From Bog-756 sp963831535 (GTDB lineage: Bacteria; Actinomycetota; Acidimicrobiia; Acidimicrobiales; RAAP-2): DNA of 64,000 bases. The first letter of the stretch is position 1; each line of letters opens with the position of its first letter. A program made the position numbers and the translations under genes. The notes beneath the pieces were generated by a model. It saw only the letters and a list, made by a program, of their open reading frames with translations, was not told the origin of the DNA and made no database searches. This document shows, one piece after another, positions 8,746 to 17,506 of the stretch. The stretch spans positions 331,978 to 395,977 of the forward strand of contig CAWHQP010000002.1 in the NCBI GenBank assembly GCA_963831535.1, read 5' to 3'.

Positions 8746-9249
8746 CTATCGGATGGTCGACCTCCACAGGCGCTTCCTCCGACGCCAGACGTGTACCGCC
8801 AGGTATATGACGAGGGCGAATCCCGAGTCGAGGTGCCATCGGTCGAAGGGAACGGGAAGCGGCAGCTGTGTCAGTTCGCCCCGATTCCAGTCCACGAGAC
8901 CCGACGCGAGCACGTTGACGGTGATGAAGAGGAGCAGTAGATCCGACACCGCTAGGCGGACTCTCCGATCAACGAATGTGCGGGCCCGCACGAACTGGGT
9001 AGCCATGCGGGCGAGGGTCCGGCGGCGCTGGACCAGGTGGACGGCCACCAGCCCGACGAAAACCAAACCGACGATGGTGTGGTAGGCGACTCGCACATGC
9101 AGGAGCTGGAGCGTACCGAGCGCCGCCGCCGCCGAGCACAGCAGACCGAGATGGACCACCCAGCGGGAGCGGGCGCGCCGCGCGGTCGAACGATCGGCTG
9201 GCGCTTCCTGCGGTGAGTCGACCCGTGTCCTGCCATCACCGGGGGTCAC
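8746..9249 (-). CDS. DUF4405-like four-helix membrane protein
   Basis: The 167-residue protein has four hydrophobic helices. Conserved-type histidines lie in helix 1-2 (LLHVRVAYHTIVG, AVHLVQRR) and helix 4 (WHLDSGFALVIYLAVHVW). The spacing of paired histidines in opposing helices matches DUF4405 and cytochrome b-like haem-binding bundles, so a membrane haem protein or sensor subunit is plausible. No redox partner is adjacent. It lies 31 bases downstream of the FtsX permease stop on the same strand and may be the last gene of the PadR operon. Confidence 0.7.
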   Translation of the reverse strand: MTPGDGRTRVDSPQEAPADRSTARRARSRWVVHLGLLCSAAAALGTLQLLHVRVAYHTIVGLVFVGLVAVHLVQRRRTLARMATQFVRARTFVDRRVRLAVSDLLLLFITVNVLASGLVDWNRGELTQLPLPVPFDRWHLDSGFALVIYLAVHVWRRRKRLWRSTIR

Positions 9250-9280
9250 CTCCGATTTCCCCTACCTCGGAAGCGCTCCA

Positions 9281-11821
9281 TCAGTCCATCGGCTGGCGTG
9301 CGACGCCCGAGGGCGCCCGTCCGGCCAGGAGCCACCCAAGAGCCGTCGCCACCAGCGGTAGACCCACGACAATCATGAGCAGGTTGGTCACTGGGACGTT
9401 CCCGAGCGCCGAAATACCTCCGTTGAGCGAGTTGTCTCTGAGCCAACCGGCCAGCGCGATGTAGCCGCCTATGGTCCCGAGCAGGGCCCCGAGTAGGGCG
9501 AGTGTGCCGGCGGTCACCGCGGTCAGGGTACGACGGGTGAAGCTGCCGGCGCCGGCGGCAGTCAGGGTGCGGAGGTCGGTCTCCGTCTCGCTACGGATGA
9601 GACCGACGGACATGGCCAGGATGCCCAGGGCGAGGACGATACCGAAGGCCGTGGCCCAGTTGATGACCTGGGACGACGTCGGTTGGTCGTCCTTCGACTC
9701 CACCGAGAGCTGCGACGTGGATGCCGTCAGTTGGGCACCGCTGATCTGCGAGGCGGTGAACGGCTGCGAGCCCTGCACGAGCCAGTCCCTCGTCGTGGTC
9801 TGCAAATGGAGCTCGCGCTCGGCGTGTTCGGTGACCACGGTGTTCGGCGCTGACGTACCGCTCGGGAGTGCACTCATCTCCTGGATCACCGGATGGACGA
9901 TTGCCCCCGTGCATGTTCCGGCGGTGCCTCCGGGGCCACCGCTTGTCGAGCTGCTGCCTCCCCCACCGTTGCTGGTGCCGCAGCTGAGAGAAAGACCCGA
10001 GACGCTGGAGAGACCCGGCCGTGCCGTGAGCACATCGGCCTCGGGGTTGATCTGGGAGGGGCTGATACCAAACGCCTTGAGCAGCTCAGGCGTGGCGACG
10101 TAGATCGCCCCGTCCCAGTTCCGGCCGGTCCCGGCGTAGTTGATGGTCGCATCCGGCGTCTGCAGGGCGATCACCCGAGCCCCGAGTGCAGTGGCTATCC
10201 GGTTGGCGCTAGCTCCGAGCTCCAACGCACTGTCCAGGGGCGCTGTCGGTGCCTTGGCGATCATTGGCTTCTGGCCCGGAGCGACAACGGTCGTACCGGC
10301 CGGCGGCGGCGTGTCGGCGTGCAGCGCAATCTGGTCGGACGACAGGTTTGGCCCGGCGTAGTCGAGCACATTCCCGTAGCGGGCGGCGGCGGCGAGGGAG
10401 ACGATGACCGCGATGAGCACCCCCAGGCCGATGGCGGCCAGCCCCGAGCCGGAACGGGCCCGATAGCGGGCGAGGTCGCGCAGGGCCAGCCGGGGGGCGA
10501 TCGGCGCGTGCCGACCTAACCGTGCGGCCAGGGTCAGGAGGAACGGCGCCAGCAGGATCATGCCCGGAACGAGCAGCACGAGTCCGAGAAGGAGTTCGGC
10601 CATTCCACCACCGTTGCCATTACTGCTTCCCGAGAGTCCGAGCACTACGAAGGCAACGACGAGGAGGACGATCCCAGGGAAGGCCGAGCGGTGCACCTGC
10701 CTGGGTGGCACCGGTCTTCCCGACAGTGCGGCGACGATCGGCACCTTCGTGATCGCACGGGCCGGGCGAGAGGCGGCGAAGTACGTTGCGACGACGGCTA
10801 GGGCCATCGCCAACACAACGACCAGCCACGGGATCGCCCACACCCCGATCAGGTGGTGGGCGCTCTGCTCCAGGCTGGGCCGGTAGGCGAGCCACACAAC
10901 GAGGCCGAGCAGAAAACCCACCAGGCCGCCGACGGCGCCGACCACGACGCCGTTGGCACAGACGACGAGCGAGACGTGGCGGTCTGTCGCCCCGAGAGAT
11001 TCCAGCATGCCGATGGAACGGAGGCGACGCTGGGCCAGCACCGTGAAACCCCCGATGGCGACGAGCGCGATCAGCAGCATGCCCAGCACCAGCGCCGCCA
11101 GGGAGATCGTCTCTGGGTTGATGACATTGGACGAGGAGACCGATCCCGGCGTCTGCACCGAGACTCCGATGTGCTTGAGGGACGCACCTTCTGCATCGAA
11201 TAGCGCTGTGACCTGTGTCGGTGCCGTCACCTGTCCGGGGGCCACGAGTGCGAACTGGTCCAGCAGATTCTGGGGGTTCTCCACCGTCCCGACGACGCGA
11301 CGTACGGTGCCGCCCTGGTCCCACTGGTCGCCGACTTTCAAGTGATAGGCCGATGCCACTCCACTAGTGACCGCGACCTCCTCTGGTCCACTCGGGTAGT
11401 GGCCGGAGAGCAGCGAGAGCATCGGCTGGCTATAGGGACCACGAGGGTTCTCGGCACGAAGCTGGTAGGTGTTGATGGAGCCGGGGATCGAGAGGGTCTC
11501 GTTGTCAATCACCTCGACCTCTCCGACTTGGCGCCGCAACTGCCCGATCGAGATGGCGGCCTGCGCCGGCGTGCTGTGCAGGGTGACGGAGTCCTGGGCG
11601 GTACCGAAGCCGAAGTCCGCCGCCTGCCTGGTGTTGATGGAGACGGCAGACCCGACAATGGTTGCGGCCACGGCCACGATGATGAGGGCGAGAATCAGGA
11701 ACTGCTGGCGCCACTCGCGCCTAAAGAGGCGCCAGGCCCAGCGAATCACAGCCCGTCGTGCCGGAAGTCCCCCGTCGGGTGGGACGACCTGCGCTAGGGG
11801 CCGCTCCAGGGTCGTGGTCAC
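9281..11821 (-). CDS. ABC transporter permease, FtsX/MacB type
   Basis: The 846 residues begin with a cytoplasmic segment and one helix (FLILALIIVAVAATIVGSAV). A large extracytoplasmic domain follows, then a three-helix FtsX core (about residues 240-350), a central linker helix pair, a second extracytoplasmic domain with a Ser/Gly-rich loop, and a final three-helix FtsX core. This doubled FtsX arrangement is typical of actinobacterial permeases paired with a LolD/MacB-like ATPase. They usually work on lipids, peptides or envelope stress rather than as classical importers. The start overlaps the ATPase stop by 4 bases. Cargo is unknown. Confidence 0.9.
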   Translation of the reverse strand: MTTTLERPLAQVVPPDGGLPARRAVIRWAWRLFRREWRQQFLILALIIVAVAATIVGSAVSINTRQAADFGFGTAQDSVTLHSTPAQAAISIGQLRRQVGEVEVIDNETLSIPGSINTYQLRAENPRGPYSQPMLSLLSGHYPSGPEEVAVTSGVASAYHLKVGDQWDQGGTVRRVVGTVENPQNLLDQFALVAPGQVTAPTQVTALFDAEGASLKHIGVSVQTPGSVSSSNVINPETISLAALVLGMLLIALVAIGGFTVLAQRRLRSIGMLESLGATDRHVSLVVCANGVVVGAVGGLVGFLLGLVVWLAYRPSLEQSAHHLIGVWAIPWLVVVLAMALAVVATYFAASRPARAITKVPIVAALSGRPVPPRQVHRSAFPGIVLLVVAFVVLGLSGSSNGNGGGMAELLLGLVLLVPGMILLAPFLLTLAARLGRHAPIAPRLALRDLARYRARSGSGLAAIGLGVLIAVIVSLAAAARYGNVLDYAGPNLSSDQIALHADTPPPAGTTVVAPGQKPMIAKAPTAPLDSALELGASANRIATALGARVIALQTPDATINYAGTGRNWDGAIYVATPELLKAFGISPSQINPEADVLTARPGLSSVSGLSLSCGTSNGGGGSSSTSGGPGGTAGTCTGAIVHPVIQEMSALPSGTSAPNTVVTEHAERELHLQTTTRDWLVQGSQPFTASQISGAQLTASTSQLSVESKDDQPTSSQVINWATAFGIVLALGILAMSVGLIRSETETDLRTLTAAGAGSFTRRTLTAVTAGTLALLGALLGTIGGYIALAGWLRDNSLNGGISALGNVPVTNLLMIVVGLPLVATALGWLLAGRAPSGVARQPMD

Positions 11822-12540
11822 GACCTCGGTGCAGCCTGCACGAGCGACTCGGGGCTCGGCGGTGTCATCGTCTGGTCGACGACCCGCCCGTCGCGGAGAA
11901 AGACCACCCGATCAGCCCAAGAGGCCAGCTGGGCGTCGTGGGTGACGATAACCGCCGCCATCCCCCGTTTGCACGCACCGAGGATCATCCGCATCACCAC
12001 CTCGCCGTTGGTGGAGTCAAGAGCTCCCGAGGGCTCATCAGCTAGGAGCAGGCGGCGTTCGCCGACGACAGCCCGGGCGATGGAGACCCGTTGGCGCTCG
12101 CCACCTGACAGTTCATCGGGAAAGTGCAACGCCCGATCAGCCAAGCCGAGTCGTTCGAGCACGGCCATCCCTGCCGCGTGCGCCTTCTTCGCCGGCACGC
12201 CATCAAGTTCAAGTGGCAGCGAGACGTTCTCGACAGCGGACAGTCCGGCCAGCAGGTTGTAGTCCTGGAAGACGTAGCCGACAGAGCGCCGGCGCATCCG
12301 TGCTTGATCGTTGCGGGACATCGACGACAGCGACACCCCTTCGACCGTTACCTCGCCACTGCTCGGCGCCTCCAGACTCCCAGCGATGGTGAGGAGCGTG
12401 CTCTTGCCCGATCCGCTCGCCCCCATGACGGCAACCATGGTGCCGGCATCAACACTGAGATCAACCTTGTCAAGGGCCTGCACCTGGGCCGCACCCTCGC
12501 CATACGTCTTTGACACCCCGCGCAGTTCGAGCATGCTCAC
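11818..12540 (-). CDS. ABC transporter ATP-binding protein, MacB/LolD type
   Basis: The 240-residue ATPase carries Walker A GASGSGKST, Q-loop FQDYNLL, signature LSGGERQRVS, Walker B LLLADEPSGALD and the switch histidine in VIVTHD. The sequence class (GVSKTYGEG, DYNLLAGLSAVENV) is that of ATPases for FtsX-type permeases. It would dimerise on the cytoplasmic face of the permease encoded next. The gene overlaps padR and the permease gene by 4 bases each, giving strict translational coupling. Confidence 0.95.
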   Translation of the reverse strand: MSMLELRGVSKTYGEGAAQVQALDKVDLSVDAGTMVAVMGASGSGKSTLLTIAGSLEAPSSGEVTVEGVSLSSMSRNDQARMRRRSVGYVFQDYNLLAGLSAVENVSLPLELDGVPAKKAHAAGMAVLERLGLADRALHFPDELSGGERQRVSIARAVVGERRLLLADEPSGALDSTNGEVVMRMILGACKRGMAAVIVTHDAQLASWADRVVFLRDGRVVDQTMTPPSPESLVQAAPRS

Positions 12541-13118
12541 GGTCGCATCCCCACTCTCCGCCTCATCTTCGGCATCGGCAGCGACTCCGGTGGCGGAGGC
12601 TCGAACGCCGCACGCTTAATCCGACCGTCAGCTGCGTCAAGCCACCGCACTGCAGCGTCCAGACGGAAGAGCTCGGCGTCCACGACCAGGGCGAATCCGA
12701 GGTCGAATTTGGCCTCGTCCTCCTTGAGGAGGGTCCACTGTTGCATCAGCTCGACCAGGTAGCGGCGGTGCACTTGGATCACATCGTGCACGTCGGCGCC
12801 GGGTATCCGAAGCGCCACCATGACCTTGATCACCAGCTCATCCCGTGGTGGTGAGCTGAGATCGGGAGGCGTACGGAGCCAGGTGGCCAGCTCCTCCCCG
12901 CCGGCCGGTGTGAGCCGGAACCCCTTCTGGAGCCGGTCGTCGGTCTCGTCGTCGGACTCAACCAGACCATCTCGTTCCAACCGCTGGAGCGTCGTATACA
13001 CCTGGCCCACGTTCAAAGGCCAGACATCGCCGGTCCGAGCTTCGAATTCCTGGCGCAGCTGCAGGCCGTACTTCGGTCCCTCGGTCAAGAGGGCCAGCAG
13101 GGCATGGCGAACGCTCAC
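12537..13118 (-). CDS. PadR-family transcriptional regulator
   Basis: The 193-residue protein has an N-terminal winged helix (MSVRHALLALLTEGPKYGLQ, then VYTTLQRLERDGLV) and a long C-terminal dimerisation helix region. It starts at GTG 13118 with GGAGC upstream. PadR proteins repress their own operon and release it on binding a ligand, often an antimicrobial or a phenolic compound. The gene heads the operon padR-ATPase-permease. The palindrome at 13144-13170 overlapping its promoter makes autoregulation very likely. Confidence 0.93.
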   Translation of the reverse strand: MSVRHALLALLTEGPKYGLQLRQEFEARTGDVWPLNVGQVYTTLQRLERDGLVESDDETDDRLQKGFRLTPAGGEELATWLRTPPDLSSPPRDELVIKVMVALRIPGADVHDVIQVHRRYLVELMQQWTLLKEDEAKFDLGFALVVDAELFRLDAAVRWLDAADGRIKRAAFEPPPPESLPMPKMRRRVGMRP

Positions 13119-13143
13119 GCCCGCTCCGAGCGGTGGATTCTGG

Positions 13144-13188
13144 TTAGTAGCATACTGAGTATTATACTAACGGGAGAGGATTTGACAA
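13144..13188 (-). promoter_or_regulatory. padR operon promoter with 27-bp palindromic operator
   Basis: 13144-13170 is a near-perfect dyad: arms TTAGTA/TACTAA and ATACT/AGTAT, spaced by two bases on each side around a central G. On the minus strand the -10 TATAAT (13166-13161) sits in the dyad, and the -35 TTGTCA lies 16 bases further upstream. A dimeric repressor bound here would block RNA polymerase, so this is the probable PadR site. The remainder of the 313-bp gap to the hydrolase gene shows only the inverted repeat at 13408-13429. Confidence 0.75.
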
Positions 13189-13407
13189 GAGGGCGGAGCC
13201 AATCCGGCTTCGGTAGCGGCGCGGACAGGCAGATCAACCTTCAGCTGAGGGTGCCGCCGGTGTCACCGGCAGGCCACATCGGCGAGTTCCGCATTCACCT
13301 GTTCGGAAAGTGGGGTGCCCAGCTCCGCCCCAGATCGACTCGCGAGCACACGGCGAGTCCCAATCCCACCAAGGACAGCACAGTCCGATGTCCAGGCGCC
13401 CCGGTCC

Positions 13408-13429
13408 GATGAATACAACTAGATTCATC
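13408..13429. promoter_or_regulatory. Inverted repeat at the hydrolase start codon
   Basis: GATGAAT and ATTCATC form a perfect 7-bp inverted repeat with an 8-base spacer, ending 2 bases before the GTG start at 13432. It could be an operator or an mRNA hairpin that shields the start. Confidence 0.4.
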
Positions 13430-13431
13430 CG

Positions 13432-14229
13432 GTGGCGACTCCTCACACCCATGCGACCATCGACATCGACGGTCTGGCCGTGTTCTACGAGACCGAGGGC
13501 GACGGAGAGACCATTGTGCTCCTCCACGGCGGGTTAGCGGACAACTCCACGTGGGCTGCGCAGTTCTCAGGGTTGTCTCCGCACTGCCGCGTGGTGGCAC
13601 CCGAGCGTCAGGCCCAGGGCCATACTCCCGACCGACCCGGCCCGTTGACCTATCAGGCAATGGCCGACCAGACCGTCACCTTCCTCAACGCGCTCAAGCT
13701 CGCGCCGGTTGATCTGCTCGGATGGAGCGACGGAGGCATGGTGGGAACTCTCATCGCGGCGGAGCACCCCGAACTCGTCCGGACACTGATCGTCACAGGA
13801 TCCGGCTTCTCCAGCGCCGGATACGTCACGGGAGCGATGGAGGACCTCGTATCGCTCGCGCCCGACGATGAGGACATGGTGATGTTCGCTGCCATGTATG
13901 CCCAAGCCTCCCCGGACGGTCCTGACCACTTCCCCGAGGTGTGGGAGAAAATGCGCACGATGTGGGCGGAGCCCTTCGACTGGACAGCACGCGTTCAGCA
14001 GATTGCAGCACCGACCCTCGTCATCGTCGGCGATGACGACTACGTCCGCGTGGATCACGCCCAGGAGTTCTCCTGCACGGTCAGGAATGGGCAGCTGGCC
14101 GTGGTTCCAGGCGCATCTCACCTCGTCCCGATGGAGAAGCCGGATCTCTTCAACCAGCTTGTGCTCGAATTCATGGCGAACCCATTTCCCGAAACGATGA
14201 TGCCGCTCCGACGCAAAGCGCACGGGTAG
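13432..14229 (+). CDS. Alpha/beta hydrolase
   Basis: The 265-residue protein has the complete alpha/beta-hydrolase pattern: oxyanion loop VLLHGGLADNSTW, nucleophile elbow GWSDGG (serine near residue 98), acid residue in VIVGDDDYV, and catalytic histidine in PGASHLVPMEKP. It starts at GTG, as no in-frame ATG fits the domain start. It is cytoplasmic with no signal peptide. This branch covers esterases, haloperoxidase-like enzymes and C-C hydrolases; the substrate cannot be read. It is divergent from padR across a shared intergenic region. Confidence 0.9.
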   Translation: MATPHTHATIDIDGLAVFYETEGDGETIVLLHGGLADNSTWAAQFSGLSPHCRVVAPERQAQGHTPDRPGPLTYQAMADQTVTFLNALKLAPVDLLGWSDGGMVGTLIAAEHPELVRTLIVTGSGFSSAGYVTGAMEDLVSLAPDDEDMVMFAAMYAQASPDGPDHFPEVWEKMRTMWAEPFDWTARVQQIAAPTLVIVGDDDYVRVDHAQEFSCTVRNGQLAVVPGASHLVPMEKPDLFNQLVLEFMANPFPETMMPLRRKAHG

Positions 14230-14682
14230 CAGCACACCGCCCGCCATGACTCTGACACCGCCCATCGTTGGCCACGGGTCGAGCCGGGACTCATCATCGG
14301 TCTGAGCTGATTGTCGGCATGGCCAAGGACGTGTCGCCTCCACCGGCCTGCGAGGCGCCCCGACTCCTCAGGTCGCCGACGCCCGTGAGGCGATCTGGTC
14401 GAAGAAACGCCGAGGACGTGGTCTGGCGTTGCCACGACGGCACTACGCGGTGGAACAGCTCGCCATCGATTCGGGGGGCAAGCCCTGCTGAACCCCCTTG
14501 TCCCGCTAGGCTGCCGGATCAGTACGAAGCCCGTGAGGTTGAATCAGCGCCCAGACAGTATCGACCGCTTCCTGTTCAGCTGAGGAGGCGGTCCCGTTTC
14601 GGAATGCCTCTCGGCACCACACTCGAAGCGTCATGAGGGTGCTGCCCGGACCATCGAACCCGGAAGTGGCTACGATGCGATC
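14230..14682. other. Gene-free stretch before the HMA gene
   Basis: No recognisable gene, repeat or clear hairpin is seen. The short frames here lack family resemblance and ribosome binding sites. Confidence 0.45.
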
Positions 14683-14952
14683 ATGACTCCAGGAAGCGAA
14701 TCCAAAGCACCGGTGACAGTGGTCGCTCCTGATGCATCGTCCATCGCCCAACTGTCCGTGGCCGGCATGCACTGCGGATCGTGCGCAGCGCTGATCGAAG
14801 AGACCCTGGGCGACCAAAGCGGTGTGCTCAGCGCCTCGGTTGATCTCGACCAGGCGCGGGCGGTCGTTGAGTACGAGCCCTCCACGATCGACATCGACAC
14901 GATCCGTGCCGCCATTGCTGAGGCAGGATATTCGGCGACGCCGATCGCGTAG
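14683..14952 (+). CDS. Heavy-metal-associated (HMA) domain protein, CopZ-like
   Basis: The 89-residue cytosolic protein is a single ferredoxin-like HMA domain after a 20-residue lead. The metal loop is GMHCGSC (cysteines about residues 29 and 32), and the C-terminal IAEAGYSATPI closes the fold. Such proteins bind Cu(I) or another soft metal and hand it to a P-type ATPase or a sensor. No ATPase is adjacent. The BlaI/CopY-type regulator 257 bases downstream suggests both answer to the same metal. Confidence 0.88.
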   Translation: MTPGSESKAPVTVVAPDASSIAQLSVAGMHCGSCAALIEETLGDQSGVLSASVDLDQARAVVEYEPSTIDIDTIRAAIAEAGYSATPIA

Positions 14953-15209
14953 GTCGCTCCAAGGAGAGGCAACGCGGCTAGCCGCTGGTCTCCACCAAGT
15001 AGAGCGGTTCCGGCCTTGGCCCGGCCGCAGGTTGCACCGAATCAGGACGCCGGGGCGACCGAGGTCGGGGTCGTTCGGGCGCCCGTCTCCGCATACACTG
15101 TGGTCGTGGTGTTGATTGGCGACACACCCACCGTGAGTCGCATCAGTTGCGGCACGTCCAGGGAATCGTCGAGACCGGATAGCCGTCGCAATATGATCGG
15201 AGGTTGGCC

Positions 15210-15656
15210 ATGAGTTCAGGGGGACCGTGTGGGAACCCGATGTGCTCCTGTGATCCTTGTGGCTGTGAGCACTGCGAATGTGGCGTGGCCAGACTCGGCG
15301 ATCTGGAGCGACGCGTCATGGAGTACCTGTGGAGTCACGAAGAAGGCGAGCAGACCGGCCGCCAGGTGGCCGATGCCCTGCCCGAGTACGCCTACACCAC
15401 CGTGGCCACCGTCCTCGATCGACTGGTTCACAAGGGGCTCGTGCGGCGTCGGATGGACGGTCGTACGATTCGGTTCGTCGCCGTAGGGACCCGGGGGGCA
15501 CACACGGCTGTACTTATGCACGAGGCGCTGGCCGAGGGGAATGATCCCGACGAAGCGCTCCAGTACTTCGCTGGAGTTCTCACGCCGGACGAGGCGGACA
15601 TCCTCCGCCAGTCGCTCGAGGCGCTGGCCGGGGGTTCGGTCACCTCGAAGCCGTAG
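15210..15656 (+). CDS. BlaI/MecI/CopY-type repressor with cysteine-rich N-terminus
   Basis: The ATG at 15210 is chosen because GGAGG lies 6 bases upstream, giving 148 residues. From about residue 27 it is a BlaI-type winged helix (LERRVMEYLW, TVATVLDRLVHKGLVRRR) followed by a dimerisation tail. The first 25 residues are unusual: seven cysteines and one histidine in CGNPMCSCDPCGCEHCECG, resembling a metal-thiolate cluster. Ordinary BlaI/MecI repressors lack this; CopY carries its metal cysteines at the C-terminus. I infer a metal-sensing repressor. The TACTAC/GTAGTA palindrome at 17535-17554 is its best operator candidate. Confidence 0.85.
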   Translation: MSSGGPCGNPMCSCDPCGCEHCECGVARLGDLERRVMEYLWSHEEGEQTGRQVADALPEYAYTTVATVLDRLVHKGLVRRRMDGRTIRFVAVGTRGAHTAVLMHEALAEGNDPDEALQYFAGVLTPDEADILRQSLEALAGGSVTSKP

Positions 15657-15781
15657 GCGGCACGGAGAACGCCGGTCGGTCACTCGCGGCTGCCGGAAGC
15701 GATCCTTCCCCGCCGGCAGCCGATCCGGCCGCCCGGCTGCCATGCGAGACCGGCCTCCAGGTGATCTCATGACGCTAACCG

Positions 15782-16465
15782 TCACGTCATCAGAAGCAAC
15801 ATGAAGCCCATGCCGATGCACATCACGACGTGGCTGACATCGACGAGCCACGGAGTCGCCACCACGTCCTCCACGGCGAACGCTGCCGACGACTGGCTTC
15901 CCTCAGCACCGCCACGCCTCTCCATCCCGGCTAATCCGGCGATGGCCCAGGTCGGCGCATGGCAACCGAAGTGGGAGGCGCCCTTGTTGGGGGAGGCGAG
16001 CGTGAACACTGCGGATCCGAAAAGCACGAAGGCCAGCAGAAAGGCAAGTCCAGAGTCGAGTTTCGGCCCGGACCCGGCCGACATCGACATGGACATCGAC
16101 CCCGATGTGGACGAGCTCATGGGGAACCAGTACATGAGCAGCATGGCGAAGTTCATGACGACATGGATCAGTGCGTGCGGCAGATGGACCCCGTACCGTC
16201 GGACCGACTGGATGCTCTGCACCAGGAACCAGATCAACAAAGCACCGAAGATGATCTCCCAGACCGCACTCCTGCCGAAAGCCCACCGGCCCACAAACAT
16301 CCCGGCCATGGCCACGCCCATGAAGCTATGGGAGATCTCGACGTCACGGCCGGCCGGCCGCTTGGTCGCCAACGACAGGCTCAGCAACGTTAAGCAGTAG
16401 CCGGCGACAGCGAGCATCAACACACCGAACAGGTAGTACAACCACGATGGCGTTGACATAGCCAT
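15782..16465 (-). CDS. DUF5134-like membrane protein
   Basis: The 227-residue protein has about seven membrane helices. Histidines and methionines are frequent at helix ends (ISHSFMGVAMAGMF, HALIHVVMNFAMLLMYWF, DVSHVVMCIGMGFML), and a serine/methionine-rich loop SGSMSMSMSAG sits mid-protein. This matches DUF5134 proteins of actinobacteria, whose function is not established. Met- and His-rich membrane proteins often handle copper. Its start lies 6 bases past the stop of the upstream membrane-protein gene, so both share the promoter with the palindrome at 17535-17554. Confidence 0.75.
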   Translation of the reverse strand: MAMSTPSWLYYLFGVLMLAVAGYCLTLLSLSLATKRPAGRDVEISHSFMGVAMAGMFVGRWAFGRSAVWEIIFGALLIWFLVQSIQSVRRYGVHLPHALIHVVMNFAMLLMYWFPMSSSTSGSMSMSMSAGSGPKLDSGLAFLLAFVLFGSAVFTLASPNKGASHFGCHAPTWAIAGLAGMERRGGAEGSQSSAAFAVEDVVATPWLVDVSHVVMCIGMGFMLLLMT

Positions 16466-16471
16466 GACCGT

Positions 16472-17506
16472 TCACGCCCCCTTTGCCGTCGGCAGGACGG
16501 AGGTCGCGCCGTTGGTGATGGCCGCACGGTCGTCAGCCTGGGGCCAGTAAAGCAGGGCGAAGACGATCACCATCACACCGGAATTGGGATCGGTGGCCCC
16601 ACCGGCGAGGATCCCTCCGAAGTTCTGAACCGCCACCCAGATGAGTGCGAAGACGACGATGGCCAGCACCACTGTGACCTGGGCTATCTGTGGAGGGGTG
16701 AATACGCCGGCGGCGACAATGACACAGATGATGGCCAGAAGAATGGCCATCGTGGTGCCGTGGTGCAGAAACAGCGACTCGGAGGACCGGTCGATACGGG
16801 CCAACCATCCCGGTTGCCCGCTATTTAGACCGGCAATCAAGTCATGGAGGGCCTGGGGCGAGCGGCCTGAACCCACCAGCGACAGGACGGCCAAGAGCCC
16901 CCACACCGCGACCCACACGGTCTTGGCTGCCGTGATGCCGAGGGTCCGAGCGGCCACGAACGGCGTGTTCGATCCCTCACTCGGCCACAAGAGCACGGCC
17001 ACCACCGCGTAGAAGAGCACGCCGCCGGGCCCACCGCCGAACGGGGTGGCCCCGCCATGGAAGATGCCGCCCGACCCCTCGCCAAACCACCAGACCGCGA
17101 GGGACCAGACGATGGATAGCGTCAACGCCGGCTTGAGGGTGCGCTTGTAGATCATCCCGAAGGCAATGAGAAACTGGATGCCGGCGAAGAGGGTGTCGGT
17201 GAGGATCGGCTGGTGGTAGACGATCGACGCGTTCCATGTCTGGGTCCGGGCGACCCACCCAGGATTCCCGGCAGCAAGCCCATTGAGCATCCCGCTGAAG
17301 CCATTGCCGCCCTTGGTGAACATGAACGGCTGGAGCTGCAGAGCGGCGTCCAGCAGCCACACGGTGGCTAACACCAGCTGGAACGTGCGCTGCAGATCTC
17401 TCGCCGGCCGGTTTGCCGACGATCCCATCGTGGGGGAGGCCAAGGTCGGCGACGCATCATCCAGTCCAGCCCGGCTGTCCTCCGGCTTGACGTCGGTGAC
17501 CGTCAT
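16472..17506 (-). CDS. Conserved polytopic membrane protein beside DUF5134
   Basis: The 344-residue protein has a 35-residue polar N-terminus and then about nine hydrophobic helices. The two halves look related: each holds a sequence of the form GL-(A/N)-(A/S)-G-(N/Q)-PGW, namely LAAGNPGWVART and LNSGQPGWLARI, suggesting an internal duplication. An FHGGATPFGGGPGG loop is Gly-rich. I recognise it only as the usual partner of DUF5134 genes in actinobacteria. The start has GTGAGG upstream. A possible role in metal handling rests on the operator and neighbours only. Confidence 0.7.
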   Translation of the reverse strand: MTVTDVKPEDSRAGLDDASPTLASPTMGSSANRPARDLQRTFQLVLATVWLLDAALQLQPFMFTKGGNGFSGMLNGLAAGNPGWVARTQTWNASIVYHQPILTDTLFAGIQFLIAFGMIYKRTLKPALTLSIVWSLAVWWFGEGSGGIFHGGATPFGGGPGGVLFYAVVAVLLWPSEGSNTPFVAARTLGITAAKTVWVAVWGLLAVLSLVGSGRSPQALHDLIAGLNSGQPGWLARIDRSSESLFLHHGTTMAILLAIICVIVAAGVFTPPQIAQVTVVLAIVVFALIWVAVQNFGGILAGGATDPNSGVMVIVFALLYWPQADDRAAITNGATSVLPTAKGA

